Below, piece by piece: positions 16,511 through 24,397 of a stretch of DNA of 32,835 bases. Position 1 is the first letter of the stretch. Each line of letters opens with the position of its first letter. Origin of the DNA: Eubacterium sp. (GTDB lineage Bacteria > Bacillota > Clostridia > Lachnospirales > Lachnospiraceae); the NCBI GenBank assembly GCA_017433295.1, contig JAFRHL010000045.1, positions 1 through 32,835 of the forward strand, given 5' to 3'. The position numbers and the translations under genes were made by a program. Under the pieces are notes generated by a model, which was not told the DNA's origin, did no database searches, and was given only the letters and a program-made list of their open reading frames with translations.

Positions 16511-16942
16511 TTACTGGATCTCTATCAGTTTTTTCTCTTCCACTGCCGGTTTTTCTTTTTCCTTGGGAAGAACAATACTCAGGATACCATCCTTAAAGCT
16601 TGCATGAATATCCTCCTCTGTGAGGGCATCTCCCACCTGGAAGCTTCTCTGGCAGCTGCCATAGTAGCGTTCTCTGCGGATATAGTTGCCGTCTGTATCC
16701 TTCTCATCGTTGTTCTGTTTCCTCTCGGCAGTGATGGTCATGATACCGTCTTTAAGCTCAGCCTTGATGTCCTCTTTGGCATATCCCGGAAGCTCCATGG
16801 AAAGCTCATAGTTATCACCCAGGTCCTTCACATCGGTCCTCATCACAGCACTGTCTGCTTTGCGATAGCCTGCCGGCCACCTGAACATATCATCAAAAAA
16901 GTTATCTACAAAATTGTTACTGAAAATACTTGGCATTAACAT
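16511..16942 (-). CDS. Small heat shock protein Hsp20/alpha-crystallin
   Basis: This ATP-independent cytosolic chaperone holds unfolding proteins. The alpha-crystallin domain spans about residues 30-130: the start MRTDVKDLGDNYELSMELPG, then YAKEDIKAELKDGIMTI, and the closing A.F.DGILSIVLPK motif (SFKDGILSIVLPK). The C-terminal LIEI gives an I/V-x-I type anchor for oligomerisation. The N terminus MLMPSIFSNNFVDNFFDD is typical of Clostridia. AAAGGAGAT lies eight bases before the ATG. At 143 aa the length is normal. The control region at 17153-17194 carries a CIRCE-type element, so HrcA control is likely, with a leader of about 200 bases. Confidence 0.95.
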   Translation of the reverse strand: MLMPSIFSNNFVDNFFDDMFRWPAGYRKADSAVMRTDVKDLGDNYELSMELPGYAKEDIKAELKDGIMTITAERKQNNDEKDTDGNYIRRERYYGSCQRSFQVGDALTEEDIHASFKDGILSIVLPKEKEKPAVEEKKLIEIQ

Positions 16943-17152
16943 GGTTCTTATCTCCTTTCACATTCCACACTGCAGGTCAGATTCGAAACGTAAGAATTAT
17001 TGATTCCCGGTCCGGGTCTGCTCTGACAGTATGTGTAAATATTATACATTCATACTACCCAAATGGGACTTTCGACTTTTCCTGGTCGGTTTAGGAATTC
17101 TGTTATCAGGCTTCCGATTTCTCAAAACCTCTGTCTCATTTGTTCTATGCGT

Positions 17153-17181
17153 AATATAACACTTATTTTAGCACTCGTCAA
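17153..17181 (-). promoter_or_regulatory. SigA promoter of hsp20
   Basis: On the minus strand TTGACG (17181-17176) and TATATT (17158-17153) are separated by exactly 17 bases. Transcription would start near 17146. The -35 hexamer and spacer overlap the CIRCE arm, so a bound repressor would block polymerase. Confidence 0.8.
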
Positions 17182-17194
17182 GTCCTTTGGCTAA
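17168..17194. promoter_or_regulatory. CIRCE-type operator (HrcA site), one arm degenerate
   Basis: The left arm TTAGCACTC is identical to the CIRCE consensus. After exactly nine bases the right arm reads TTTGGCTAA, where consensus is GAGTGCTAA, so only the last five bases match. The position over the -35 of hsp20 supports function. HrcA represses through CIRCE and is inactivated by heat; binding here would be weaker than to a perfect site. Confidence 0.65.
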
Positions 17195-17199
17195 TAAAT

Positions 17200-17218
17200 T
17201 TGTGAACATTTTGTGAAC
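17200..17218. repeat. Tandem 8-base direct repeat TTGTGAAC, 11-base period
   Basis: TTGTGAAC occurs at 17200-17207 and 17211-17218, about one helical turn apart. It lies between the hsp20 -35 box and the pckA -35 box. It may be a two-site binding element for a regulator of pckA; no known regulator is assigned. Confidence 0.4.
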
Positions 17219-17275
17219 TCTTCCGTTTTTTACCCTTTTTTATCTCGGTTTTGTTATGTAATTATCAATCTATAC

Positions 17276-17304
17276 TTGATTTTTTCCCTGATTTCCTGTA
17301 CAAT
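17276..17304 (+). promoter_or_regulatory. SigA promoter of pckA
   Basis: TTGATT (17276-17281) and TACAAT (17299-17304) are separated by 17 bases. Transcription would begin near 17311, leaving a leader of about 135 bases before the ATG at 17448. Confidence 0.65.
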
Positions 17305-17447
17305 CGGGTTCTGATGAAATTGCAGGATTGCAGACACTGTTATTCATCGGCAACCTTTTTATGGCAGAACGCAACCGCTTAAAGATTCCGTATGCGCAAC
17401 TGCCTGCTGCAGTTATTGGAATATTTTTAGAAAGAAGAGTGAATATT

Positions 17448-19052
17448 ATGGCAAAAGTTGATTTAACCAAATATGGTATCACAGGAACCACAGAAATCAT
17501 TTACAACCCATCCTGGGAAGATCTTTTCGAAGATGAGATGGATCCCTCCCTCACCGGATATGACAAAGGCCTGATCAGTGAGCTTGGAGCAGTGAACGTT
17601 ATGACAGGTATCTATACCGGACGTTCCCCCAAGGATAAATTCATTGTAATGGACGACATGTCCAAAGATACCGTGTGGTGGACCACACCGGAGTATCCCA
17701 ATGATAACCATCCTGCCAGCCAGGAAACATGGAAAACCTGCAAAGAACTGGCTATTAAAGAACTGTCCGGTAAAAAGCTTTACGTGATGGACACATACTG
17801 CGGAACCAACGAAGACACCCGCATGGCAGTCCGTTTCATTATGGAAGTGGCCTGGCAGGCACATTTTGTAAAAAATATGTTTATCCGCCCGACCGAAGAA
17901 GAACTTGAAACCTACGAGCCGGACTTCATCGTATACACTGCCTCCAAGGCAAAGGTTGAAAACTACAAAGAACTGGGCCTCAATTCCGAGACCGCAGTCC
18001 TCTTTAATGTATCCAGCCGTGAACAGGTTATCTTAAACACATGGTACGGCGGCGAGATGAAGAAGGGCATGTTCTCCATGATGAACTATTATCTGCCCCT
18101 TAAAGGCATTGCAGCCATGCACTGCTCCGCCAACACAGACATGAACGGCGAGAATACCGCCATCTTCTTCGGACTTTCCGGAACCGGCAAGACCACCCTT
18201 TCCACAGACCCCAAACGTCTCCTGATCGGTGATGACGAGCATGGCTGGGATGACAACGGCGTCTTTAACTTTGAGGGCGGTTGCTACGCAAAGGTCATCA
18301 ACCTGGATAAAGAGTCCGAACCCGACATTTACAACGCCATCAAGAGAAACGCTCTCCTTGAGAATGTAACCCTTGATGAAAACGGAAAGATTGATTTCGC
18401 AGATAAGAGCGTGACAGAAAACACCCGTGTTTCCTATCCCATCGACCACATCGAGAAGATCGTAAAACCGATCTCCCACGGTCCGGCAGCAGAAAACGTG
18501 ATCTTCCTGTCCGCAGATGCCTTCGGAGTACTTCCTCCTGTTTCCATCCTGACACCGGAACAGACCCAGTACTATTTCCTGTCCGGATTCACAGCCAAGC
18601 TGGCCGGAACAGAAAGAGGAATCACCGAGCCCACCCCGACCTTCTCCGCATGCTTCGGCCAGGCCTTCCTGGAGCTGCATCCCACCAAATATGCAGAAGA
18701 ACTTGTTAAGAGAATGGAAAAGAGCGGAGCAAAGGCTTATCTGGTAAATACCGGATGGAACGGAAGCGGAAAACGTATCTCCATCAAGGATACCCGCGGG
18801 ATCATCGATGCCATCTTAAACGGTGACATCAAGGATGCCCCCACCAAGAAGATCCCCTACTTCAACCTTGAGGTACCGACAGAGCTTACCGGTGTGGCAA
18901 CTGAGATCCTGGATCCGAGAGATACCTATGCCGACCCCGCTGTATGGGAAGAAAAAGCAAAGGATCTTGCGGGAAGATTCATTAAGAACTTTAAGAAGTA
19001 TGAATACAATGAGGCCGGGAAGGCACTTGTTCCTGCCGGTCCCCAGCTGTAA
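17448..19052 (+). CDS. pckA: Phosphoenolpyruvate carboxykinase (ATP)
   Basis: The enzyme interconverts oxaloacetate plus ATP with PEP, CO2 and ADP. In fermentative anaerobes it often runs toward oxaloacetate to fix CO2. The P-loop GLSGTGKTT (242-250), the metal-binding GDDEHGW (261-267), and [10 protein letters not shown] (56-65, substrate Arg) are all present. AFFGLS-type and HPTKYAEEL signatures of the ATP-dependent family also fit. The start at 17448 ([10 protein letters not shown], 534 aa) gives the usual N terminus; GAAGAG lies about nine bases before it. The frame extends 40 codons further upstream without a site. The gene is monocistronic, with its own promoter and terminator. Confidence 0.96.
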   Translation: MAKVDLTKYGITGTTEIIYNPSWEDLFEDEMDPSLTGYDKGLISELGAVNVMTGIYTGRSPKDKFIVMDDMSKDTVWWTTPEYPNDNHPASQETWKTCKELAIKELSGKKLYVMDTYCGTNEDTRMAVRFIMEVAWQAHFVKNMFIRPTEEELETYEPDFIVYTASKAKVENYKELGLNSETAVLFNVSSREQVILNTWYGGEMKKGMFSMMNYYLPLKGIAAMHCSANTDMNGENTAIFFGLSGTGKTTLSTDPKRLLIGDDEHGWDDNGVFNFEGGCYAKVINLDKESEPDIYNAIKRNALLENVTLDENGKIDFADKSVTENTRVSYPIDHIEKIVKPISHGPAAENVIFLSADAFGVLPPVSILTPEQTQYYFLSGFTAKLAGTERGITEPTPTFSACFGQAFLELHPTKYAEELVKRMEKSGAKAYLVNTGWNGSGKRISIKDTRGIIDAILNGDIKDAPTKKIPYFNLEVPTELTGVATEILDPRDTYADPAVWEEKAKDLAGRFIKNFKKYEYNEAGKALVPAGPQL

Positions 19053-19072
19053 TCTGATATATCTGTAATAAT

Positions 19073-19110
19073 ACGGAGTGCTTTTGATAGTACTCCGTTC
19101 TCTTTATTTA
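19073..19110 (+). terminator. Rho-independent terminator of pckA
   Basis: The seven-pair stem ACGGAGT/ACTCCGT (19073-19079 with 19092-19098) closes a 12-base loop. A TTCTCTTTATTT tail follows, about 20 bases after the pckA stop. It stands between pckA and the convergent RluA-type gene. Confidence 0.8.
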
Positions 19111-19128
19111 CCCAAAAGTTTGATGTAG

Positions 19129-20055
19129 TTAAATAATTAAACATAACTCTTCCGGAACCGGGCATTCCAGCACGATTTTTTCTCCGGTTACGGGCTGGGT
19201 AAATTCCAGTCTGGAGGAATGCAGGGGAACCCGCTTTATATCCTGAAAAACTGGGTTATATAAATAATCTCCCGGCAGCGGGTGGCCGATGTACTTCATG
19301 TGGACCCGGATCTGATGGGTCCTTCCACTTTCCAGTCTCAATTTCAAAAGAGAATATTTCTCTGATGTCTCCAACACCTGGTACCAGGTAACGGCCGGTT
19401 TGCCGTGCCGGAAATCCACCTGTCTCATGAGGGCGGATCCCGGCATTCTTCCTATGGGAGCATCAATCTTATGCCACATTTTATCATCCGGCAGAGCCCC
19501 CTCCACGATAGCCCGATACTCCCTGTGAATCTGCCTGTTCTTTACATCCACTCCCAAAATGGCGGCTGACAGCATATTTTTAGCTACGATGGTAAGGCCG
19601 GAGGTCTCCTTGTCAAGACGGTTTATGCAGCGAAATACAAAAGATCCTCCCCCGTCTTCTGACGTGGAAGACTCCAGCCCTTTCCGGCCATAATAGCCCA
19701 GCACCGCATTGGCCAGGGAATCTTCATAATGATTGAAGGATGGGTGGATAGACATCCCGCCGGGCTTATTGACCACCAGGACATCCTCATCCTCATAGAC
19801 AATATCCAGGTTTGCCGCGACAGGAACCAGCTGCAGTGAACTCTCCTTTTGCTCCCGGATACTTATCTCAAGTCTGTCACCCCCATGCAGAGGTTTCCAG
19901 AGGGAAGCCGGAAGGGTGTTCAGCAGTACCTGAGATTCACTGTTCTTTAACTGCATCAGCACGGCTCTGGGATATCTGCGTTCCCTGAGAAAGTGCTTTA
20001 TGGTAGTGTAATCTTTGGAAATCTCATATCTGATCTGTCTTATATTTTGACTCAT
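19129..20055 (-). CDS. RluA-family RNA pseudouridine synthase
   Basis: The protein isomerises uridine to pseudouridine in rRNA or tRNA; the target site cannot be read from the sequence. The catalytic aspartate is D148 in the family signature RCINRLDKETSGL. Other core motifs are VVNKPGGMSIHPS (95-107), REYRAIVEG, and SGRTHQIRVHMKYIGHPLPGD. The N-terminal 65 residues resemble an S4-like fold but lack its clear signature. The 308-aa length is normal. The ATG at 20055 has GAGGA only a few bases upstream. It starts five bases after the small monooxygenase-fold gene, so the two are probably cotranscribed. Confidence 0.93.
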   Translation of the reverse strand: MSQNIRQIRYEISKDYTTIKHFLRERRYPRAVLMQLKNSESQVLLNTLPASLWKPLHGGDRLEISIREQKESSLQLVPVAANLDIVYEDEDVLVVNKPGGMSIHPSFNHYEDSLANAVLGYYGRKGLESSTSEDGGGSFVFRCINRLDKETSGLTIVAKNMLSAAILGVDVKNRQIHREYRAIVEGALPDDKMWHKIDAPIGRMPGSALMRQVDFRHGKPAVTWYQVLETSEKYSLLKLRLESGRTHQIRVHMKYIGHPLPGDYLYNPVFQDIKRVPLHSSRLEFTQPVTGEKIVLECPVPEELCLII

Positions 20056-20060
20056 ATTCC

Positions 20061-20339
20061 TCAGACCACAAACTTCTCCAGCTTTGTATCCTCCACAAAT
20101 CCTTCTTTGACAGCTCCCAGGCTTTTGAATATCTCAGTGGAAGTATGGGCACCCAGGGCTGTTTCATCTTCCCATTTCTCAACCAGAAGAAGCCGGTTCT
20201 CATCCTCCAGGGCCTCAAAATAAGCATACTGAATGCAGCCCTTCTCTTTGCGGAAGTATTCTGCTTTCGGTATCAGTTCCTCATAGAAAGCCCGGCGCTT
20301 TCCCGGCTTGCAGGTATATGTAACGTTAAGTACGATCAT
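20061..20339 (-). CDS. Antibiotic biosynthesis monooxygenase (ABM) domain protein, YgiN-like
   Basis: The 92-residue product is a single ABM-type ferredoxin-like alpha-beta barrel domain. Small family members act as quinol or heme-related monooxygenases or have unknown roles. Visible features are the first strand MIVLNVTYTCKPGKRRAFYEEL, the turn EKGCIQYAYFEALED, and LLLVEKWEDETALGAHTSTE, with the conserved W and H of the fold. AGGAGG eight bases upstream fixes the start at 20339; the frame runs 13 codons further without support. It precedes the RluA-type gene by five bases. Substrate and role are unknown. Confidence 0.88.
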   Translation of the reverse strand: MIVLNVTYTCKPGKRRAFYEELIPKAEYFRKEKGCIQYAYFEALEDENRLLLVEKWEDETALGAHTSTEIFKSLGAVKEGFVEDTKLEKFVV

Positions 20340-20405
20340 GTTTTTTTCCTCCTGATAATCATAACATTGTGTCGACATGCTGGTATTTATAAAGCAGGGC
20401 CATTA

Positions 20406-20818
20406 TTACCGGTCTGTTATTGTGATCCTTCCCTGACCATAGGGATTCTCATAGCCCTGTCCGACCTCTCCCCCCAAAGTATCTGTGATGTAATCGATGA
20501 GGGCCTGGCATCGTCCACCAGGAGAGTGGTATATCCCCGGGATTTCAGGGTGTCACGGATCTGAGCCAGGCCTGCATAGCCAAAGCCCTCGTCTACACCG
20601 CAGTGTACATCACTGGTAAAGAGGATCATAATGTCCTGATTGTCTTCTTTCCCTTCAGCGGCTGCAGCAGATGTTCCTTCGGCGGATGCGCCAATAGTAG
20701 TACCCTCTGCACCTGGAGAATCCCCTTTGCCGGACTTTGCCGTATTACAGGCTGCGGACGTGATGACCAGGATAAGCAGCATAAAATAACAATAAATTTT
20801 TTTCATTTTCTCATACAT
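20406..20818 (-). pseudogene. 5'-nucleotidase lipoprotein with large internal deletion
   Basis: The gene starts well: GGAGG precedes the ATG at 20818, and MKKIYCYFMLLILVITSAAC is a lipoprotein signal with a lipobox-like end. A low-complexity Ser/Gly/Ala linker follows, then the first metallophosphatase motif, ILFTSDVHCGVDEGFGYAGL, as in UshA-type 5'-nucleotidases. After TTLLVD (near 20522) the original frame becomes junk and ends at 20417. A +1 frame from about 20515 to 20406 reads CQALIDYITDTLGG and PYGQGRITIT, the usual C-terminal end of the same family. About 400 or more middle residues are therefore missing, and the two ends are joined out of frame. The product cannot be an active enzyme. 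Confidence 0.85.
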
Positions 20819-20852
20819 TTCCTCCAGATCTGATAAGTATGTTATTGTCTGA

Positions 20853-23042
20853 TTAGGTCAGTCTGCTGCCAGACAGTTCTTCTAAATATTCCCTCGCTCC
20901 GTCCATATCAAGCACATCACGGATGATCTCCTTCCCCTTCAGGTTCTCCGGCAGCAGCGGGAAATACTTTCCTCTCGTTCTGACAAATCGATTCACGTAT
21001 CCATAATCGATCAAATATTTCTCTCCCGCCAGTCTGCCGCATAGTGACCGCAGTTGTGCCTCATTCATTCCCCTGATGCGGATCCCGTAAAGGAAATCCC
21101 GGCAGAAAACCCTTTCACAGCTTACATCATGGGCTTTCAGAATATGATAGACCGTAAGGAGAGTCTTTCCTGAAAGTATGGGATGAAGCAGGAGACTTCC
21201 GTCCGCATCCCGGCTTATGACTTCATTCAGGCCCCAGCGGGCAGCCTTCGCCCGAAGATCGGCCAGAACCCCTTTGGCCTCCTCATCCAGATAGGCATAT
21301 TCTGTATCGGCGGAGAGGACCTCATGAATCTTTTCCATGAGCCTCCGGTCCGTGACCAGTTCTCCAAAGCCGCCAAAGCAGACCTCTGCCTCCTCTCCCG
21401 CTTCGATAACATCCAGCCGTTTTCTGCTCATATCCCGGTCAGTGACCTCCCAGCTTCGACCCGCCAGAAAGAAGCAGTCTCCGGGCCGGTAGGCTCTGTC
21501 AATGGTTCCGATCTCCAACCCGTCAGAAAAGACCGTCATGGGGATCTCCGCCACAAAGACCGCGTAAAAATCCATACTCCCGGCAATTCCTTCTCCCCGG
21601 TCATCCAGACCGATGGCACCGTCATCGTAAAGGCAGAGGACCTTTTTCTCTATCAGGTGAAGAAGCAGGTCCTTAAGGTCATCCTGGGAAATATCCCGGA
21701 AAACTGAAAGTTCAAGCAGATGAGAGGCCAGAGTCTTTGGCTGCAGGCAACCCCTTTCACACAGGACCGCGATGATCTCATGGACCAGGAGATGGTAAGG
21801 CAGGCCGGGAAGATCCTCATCCTCCAGATAGTGCTCTCTGAAATAAAGCTTAATCATGGCTATGGACCGGACCAGGGTCAGGTCCAGCTTTCTCCGGTCT
21901 CCTTTATCCTCCAGGTGGCGCAGCTGAAAAGAGATGGCAGCCTGACCGGTCCTTCTCCCGCTTCTGCCCAGGCGCTGTACCATACTGGATATACTTGGCG
22001 GATCACTGACCTGGATCACCTCATCCAGAGATCCTATGTCAATACCCAGCTCCAGGGTCAGGGTCGTACCGGTCAAAATGGGGCCCCGGTCCTGTTTCAT
22101 GATCCTCTCCGTATCCTCCCGGAGGTCCTTGGCTATGCTGCCGTGATGCACATAATATACGTCCGGCAGATTCCTCTCAAGAGCCATTTTTCTCACTTTG
22201 GAGACCAGCACCTCCGCCATCCTTCTGGAATTGGCAAAAAGCAGGGCTCTCTTCCCCCTGGACTGAAGGAATATCTTTTTGATGTACCTCTCCGGGAACT
22301 CCTCCTTTCCGATACGGGTGGTAGTGACAGAGCACATCACCCGGCGTCCCTCTTCATGCCAGGAGATCACCCGGCCCTTCCGTCCGCTTCCCTGACACAG
22401 CCAGGACAGAGCCTTTCCGGTATTGCCTATGGTGGCAGACAGTCCTATCCGCACAGGCTTACAGCCGGCCCTGCGGGACATACGCTCGAACAGGGTCAGC
22501 AGCTGAAGTCCCCTCTCACTGTTCATAAAGTAATGGATCTCATCGATGATAATGAATCTCAGCCCTGAAAAGAGAGGCACGATCCGTTCCGGGTGACAGC
22601 AGAGCATGGCTTCCAGGGACTCCGGGGTCATCTGGACAATGCCGCCGGGATCCTCCAGCAGTTTTTCCTTCCGGGAAAGAACAGCATCTCCATGCCATTT
22701 AGTAATGGAAATATCTGTATCCCTCAGCATTTCTTCGATCCTGATGAACTGATCATTGATCAGTGCCTTCAAGGGACTTATATAAAGGATGCCGACACCC
22801 TGGCTCCTGCCGCAGATGCCTGAAATTGCCGGCAGGAAGGCCGCCTCCGTCTTTCCCTGGGCGGTTCCTGCCATAAGCAGTACATTGTGCTTTTGGGGCA
22901 AAATGTACTCAACAGCCCTGATCTGCATGGGATTTAACCGGTCCCAGCCCATACGATATATATAATCCTGAATAAAATCAGCAAGAAGGCCATAGGCCTC
23001 CTGCTGGTCAAGATGGTTTTTCATTCTTTTATCATGCCTCAC
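20853..23042 (-). CDS. Lhr-like superfamily 2 DEAH-type helicase of the TerB-N/BrxD-like cassette
   Basis: This 729-residue ATP-dependent helicase resembles Lhr and the BrxH helicases of BREX type 2. Motif I is AGTAQGKT (58-65), motif Ia is ISPLKAL, motif II is DEIH (167-170), motif III is SAT (202-204) and motif VI is QRLGRSGRR (356-364). A Q-motif-like NPMQIRAVEY precedes motif I. The C-terminal half holds winged-helix and Lhr-type domains without a nuclease motif. The GTG start at 23042 directly follows the ATPase stop. An ATG six codons later, with AGGTGAGG upstream, is the alternative (723 aa). It is the third gene of a three-gene operon and would translocate along or unwind nucleic acid. 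Confidence 0.9.
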   Translation of the reverse strand: MRHDKRMKNHLDQQEAYGLLADFIQDYIYRMGWDRLNPMQIRAVEYILPQKHNVLLMAGTAQGKTEAAFLPAISGICGRSQGVGILYISPLKALINDQFIRIEEMLRDTDISITKWHGDAVLSRKEKLLEDPGGIVQMTPESLEAMLCCHPERIVPLFSGLRFIIIDEIHYFMNSERGLQLLTLFERMSRRAGCKPVRIGLSATIGNTGKALSWLCQGSGRKGRVISWHEEGRRVMCSVTTTRIGKEEFPERYIKKIFLQSRGKRALLFANSRRMAEVLVSKVRKMALERNLPDVYYVHHGSIAKDLREDTERIMKQDRGPILTGTTLTLELGIDIGSLDEVIQVSDPPSISSMVQRLGRSGRRTGQAAISFQLRHLEDKGDRRKLDLTLVRSIAMIKLYFREHYLEDEDLPGLPYHLLVHEIIAVLCERGCLQPKTLASHLLELSVFRDISQDDLKDLLLHLIEKKVLCLYDDGAIGLDDRGEGIAGSMDFYAVFVAEIPMTVFSDGLEIGTIDRAYRPGDCFFLAGRSWEVTDRDMSRKRLDVIEAGEEAEVCFGGFGELVTDRRLMEKIHEVLSADTEYAYLDEEAKGVLADLRAKAARWGLNEVISRDADGSLLLHPILSGKTLLTVYHILKAHDVSCERVFCRDFLYGIRIRGMNEAQLRSLCGRLAGEKYLIDYGYVNRFVRTRGKYFPLLPENLKGKEIIRDVLDMDGAREYLEELSGSRLT

Positions 23043-24377
23043 CTACAGGGTAAATGTTTCATACCTCATCTCGATCTCCTCATCCTCTTCCTCCTCTTTC
23101 CCGATCATGGAGGGGGTCATTTCAATACCTCCGCCCCGGTAAAGGAAGTCTTCCATGGAATCATCCGGTCGCTTGCCTGCTTTCAGGTTCAGGATGGTGA
23201 GGAAATCCCGTATGAACTCTCTGGGAGTCAGGTGGGAGGCCGCCCCGATCCTCTGGTATTCACAGTTTACAAACTTGATACGATCTTCTTCTGTGAAATA
23301 CCCCTCTTTATCATGAAGCATGGCATGCATATCCTCCACGCGTTCCACCAGTATGGCAAATTCTTCAGGGGTGAGCATGGAAAGCTTTATAATGGGGGCT
23401 CCCAGCAGTTCATCGCCCTGAAGCCTGGATACGGATAACCTGCTTTTTAATGCCTCGTAGGAGAATATTCCCCGCCTGGGATCGTGGATGGAAGAAGGGA
23501 TTCCGCATAAAATGATTCCCATATACCTGGCACCATTTCCGTAACAGTCATTGTACATGGAAAGAAGCCGCTCGAAATTATGTTCCCTGGTGGTGGAATT
23601 GACAATATTCCTGGTGATCTGGGTCAGCTCGTCCAAAATCATGTACATGCCGGTATAACCGGCCTCCTTAACAAAAACTGCCAGCAGCTTGATATAAGAA
23701 AACCAGTTGCTGTCCTCCACAATGGCGGGAAGTCCGGTGCTTTTCCTGGCTTCGGTCTTCGTATGATATTCTCCCCGGAACCAGCGCAAAAGCCGGTCTT
23801 TTTCCTCTTCTTTCCCGAAGGCCGCGCATTCCATGTACAGACGCAGGGCCTCATAGAAATCAAACCCGTGGGGCATGCCCTCTATTTTCTTTTTCATTCC
23901 GGCTGCCCCGGTCTCCATGAAGGAAAGGATCTCCTCCGGCGTCGAGATCCCCTGGTCCCCGGCTTCTTTACAGAGCCTTCCGGTAAAGGATTCCAGTATT
24001 TCAGGAAGGGCTCCGCCGGATGGACAAGTCCTGGTGGAAATCCGGCTCATCAGCATCCGGTAGGTTTCCAGACCTTCCTTTTTGGTGCCGCACAGCTTCC
24101 TCTCCGGGGCCAGCTCACAGTCCATAACCACAAAGCCCCGAAGGAGGGCCTCATTTTTTATCAGGCGGGCCATGAAGCTCTTCCCGGTACCATAGGCTCC
24201 CTCCAGCAGCCGGAAGGTAGAATGGCCTCCGGCAATCAGATCCATATCAGAGGTGATCACCTCCACTTCTTCCTTCCTGCCCACAGCAATATAGGGCAGG
24301 CCGTTTTCCGGCACCATACCACCCTCCAGTGCATGGAGGATACTTTTTGCAATTCCTTTACCGGCCTTTGTACTCAT
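23043..24377 (-). CDS. BrxD-like P-loop ATPase (DUF2791 family)
   Basis: The 444-residue protein is a P-loop NTPase of the DUF2791/BrxD type, the ATP-binding protein of BREX and related DNA-processing systems. The Walker A loop is GAYGTGKS (60-67) and the Walker B is MYMILDE (244-250). The N terminus (HALEGGMVPENGLPYIAVGR) and the following GGHSTFRLLEGAYG are typical of the family. The distal part includes ILCGIPSSIHDP and LTPREFIRDFLTIL. The end is strongly acidic (EEEEDEEIE). AAGGGG eight bases before the ATG supports the start. It lies 20 bases after the TerB-N gene and abuts the helicase. It probably powers or loads the helicase. Confidence 0.88.
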   Translation of the reverse strand: MSTKAGKGIAKSILHALEGGMVPENGLPYIAVGRKEEVEVITSDMDLIAGGHSTFRLLEGAYGTGKSFMARLIKNEALLRGFVVMDCELAPERKLCGTKKEGLETYRMLMSRISTRTCPSGGALPEILESFTGRLCKEAGDQGISTPEEILSFMETGAAGMKKKIEGMPHGFDFYEALRLYMECAAFGKEEEKDRLLRWFRGEYHTKTEARKSTGLPAIVEDSNWFSYIKLLAVFVKEAGYTGMYMILDELTQITRNIVNSTTREHNFERLLSMYNDCYGNGARYMGIILCGIPSSIHDPRRGIFSYEALKSRLSVSRLQGDELLGAPIIKLSMLTPEEFAILVERVEDMHAMLHDKEGYFTEEDRIKFVNCEYQRIGAASHLTPREFIRDFLTILNLKAGKRPDDSMEDFLYRGGGIEMTPSMIGKEEEEDEEIEMRYETFTL

Positions 24378-24397
24378 AGGATAACCCCTTTCGTGTA

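Larger units (their letters stand above)
16943..17447. other. 505-base divergent regulatory region between hsp20 and pckA
   Basis: No gene is seen here. The stretch holds the hsp20 promoter with a CIRCE-type operator, a tandem TTGTGAAC repeat and the pckA promoter. It also holds the two leaders, about 200 bases for hsp20 and 135 for pckA. The in-frame extension of pckA to 17328 lies inside its leader and lacks a ribosome binding site. Confidence 0.7.

Noticed and set aside
18033-18680. Minus-strand open frame (215 codons) inside pckA
   Set aside because: Shadow of a highly biased, highly expressed gene; no start site or domain.
21720-22568. Plus-strand open frame (282 codons) opposite the helicase
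   Set aside because: Antisense to intact helicase motifs; rich in Gln, His and Pro as typical of shadow frames.
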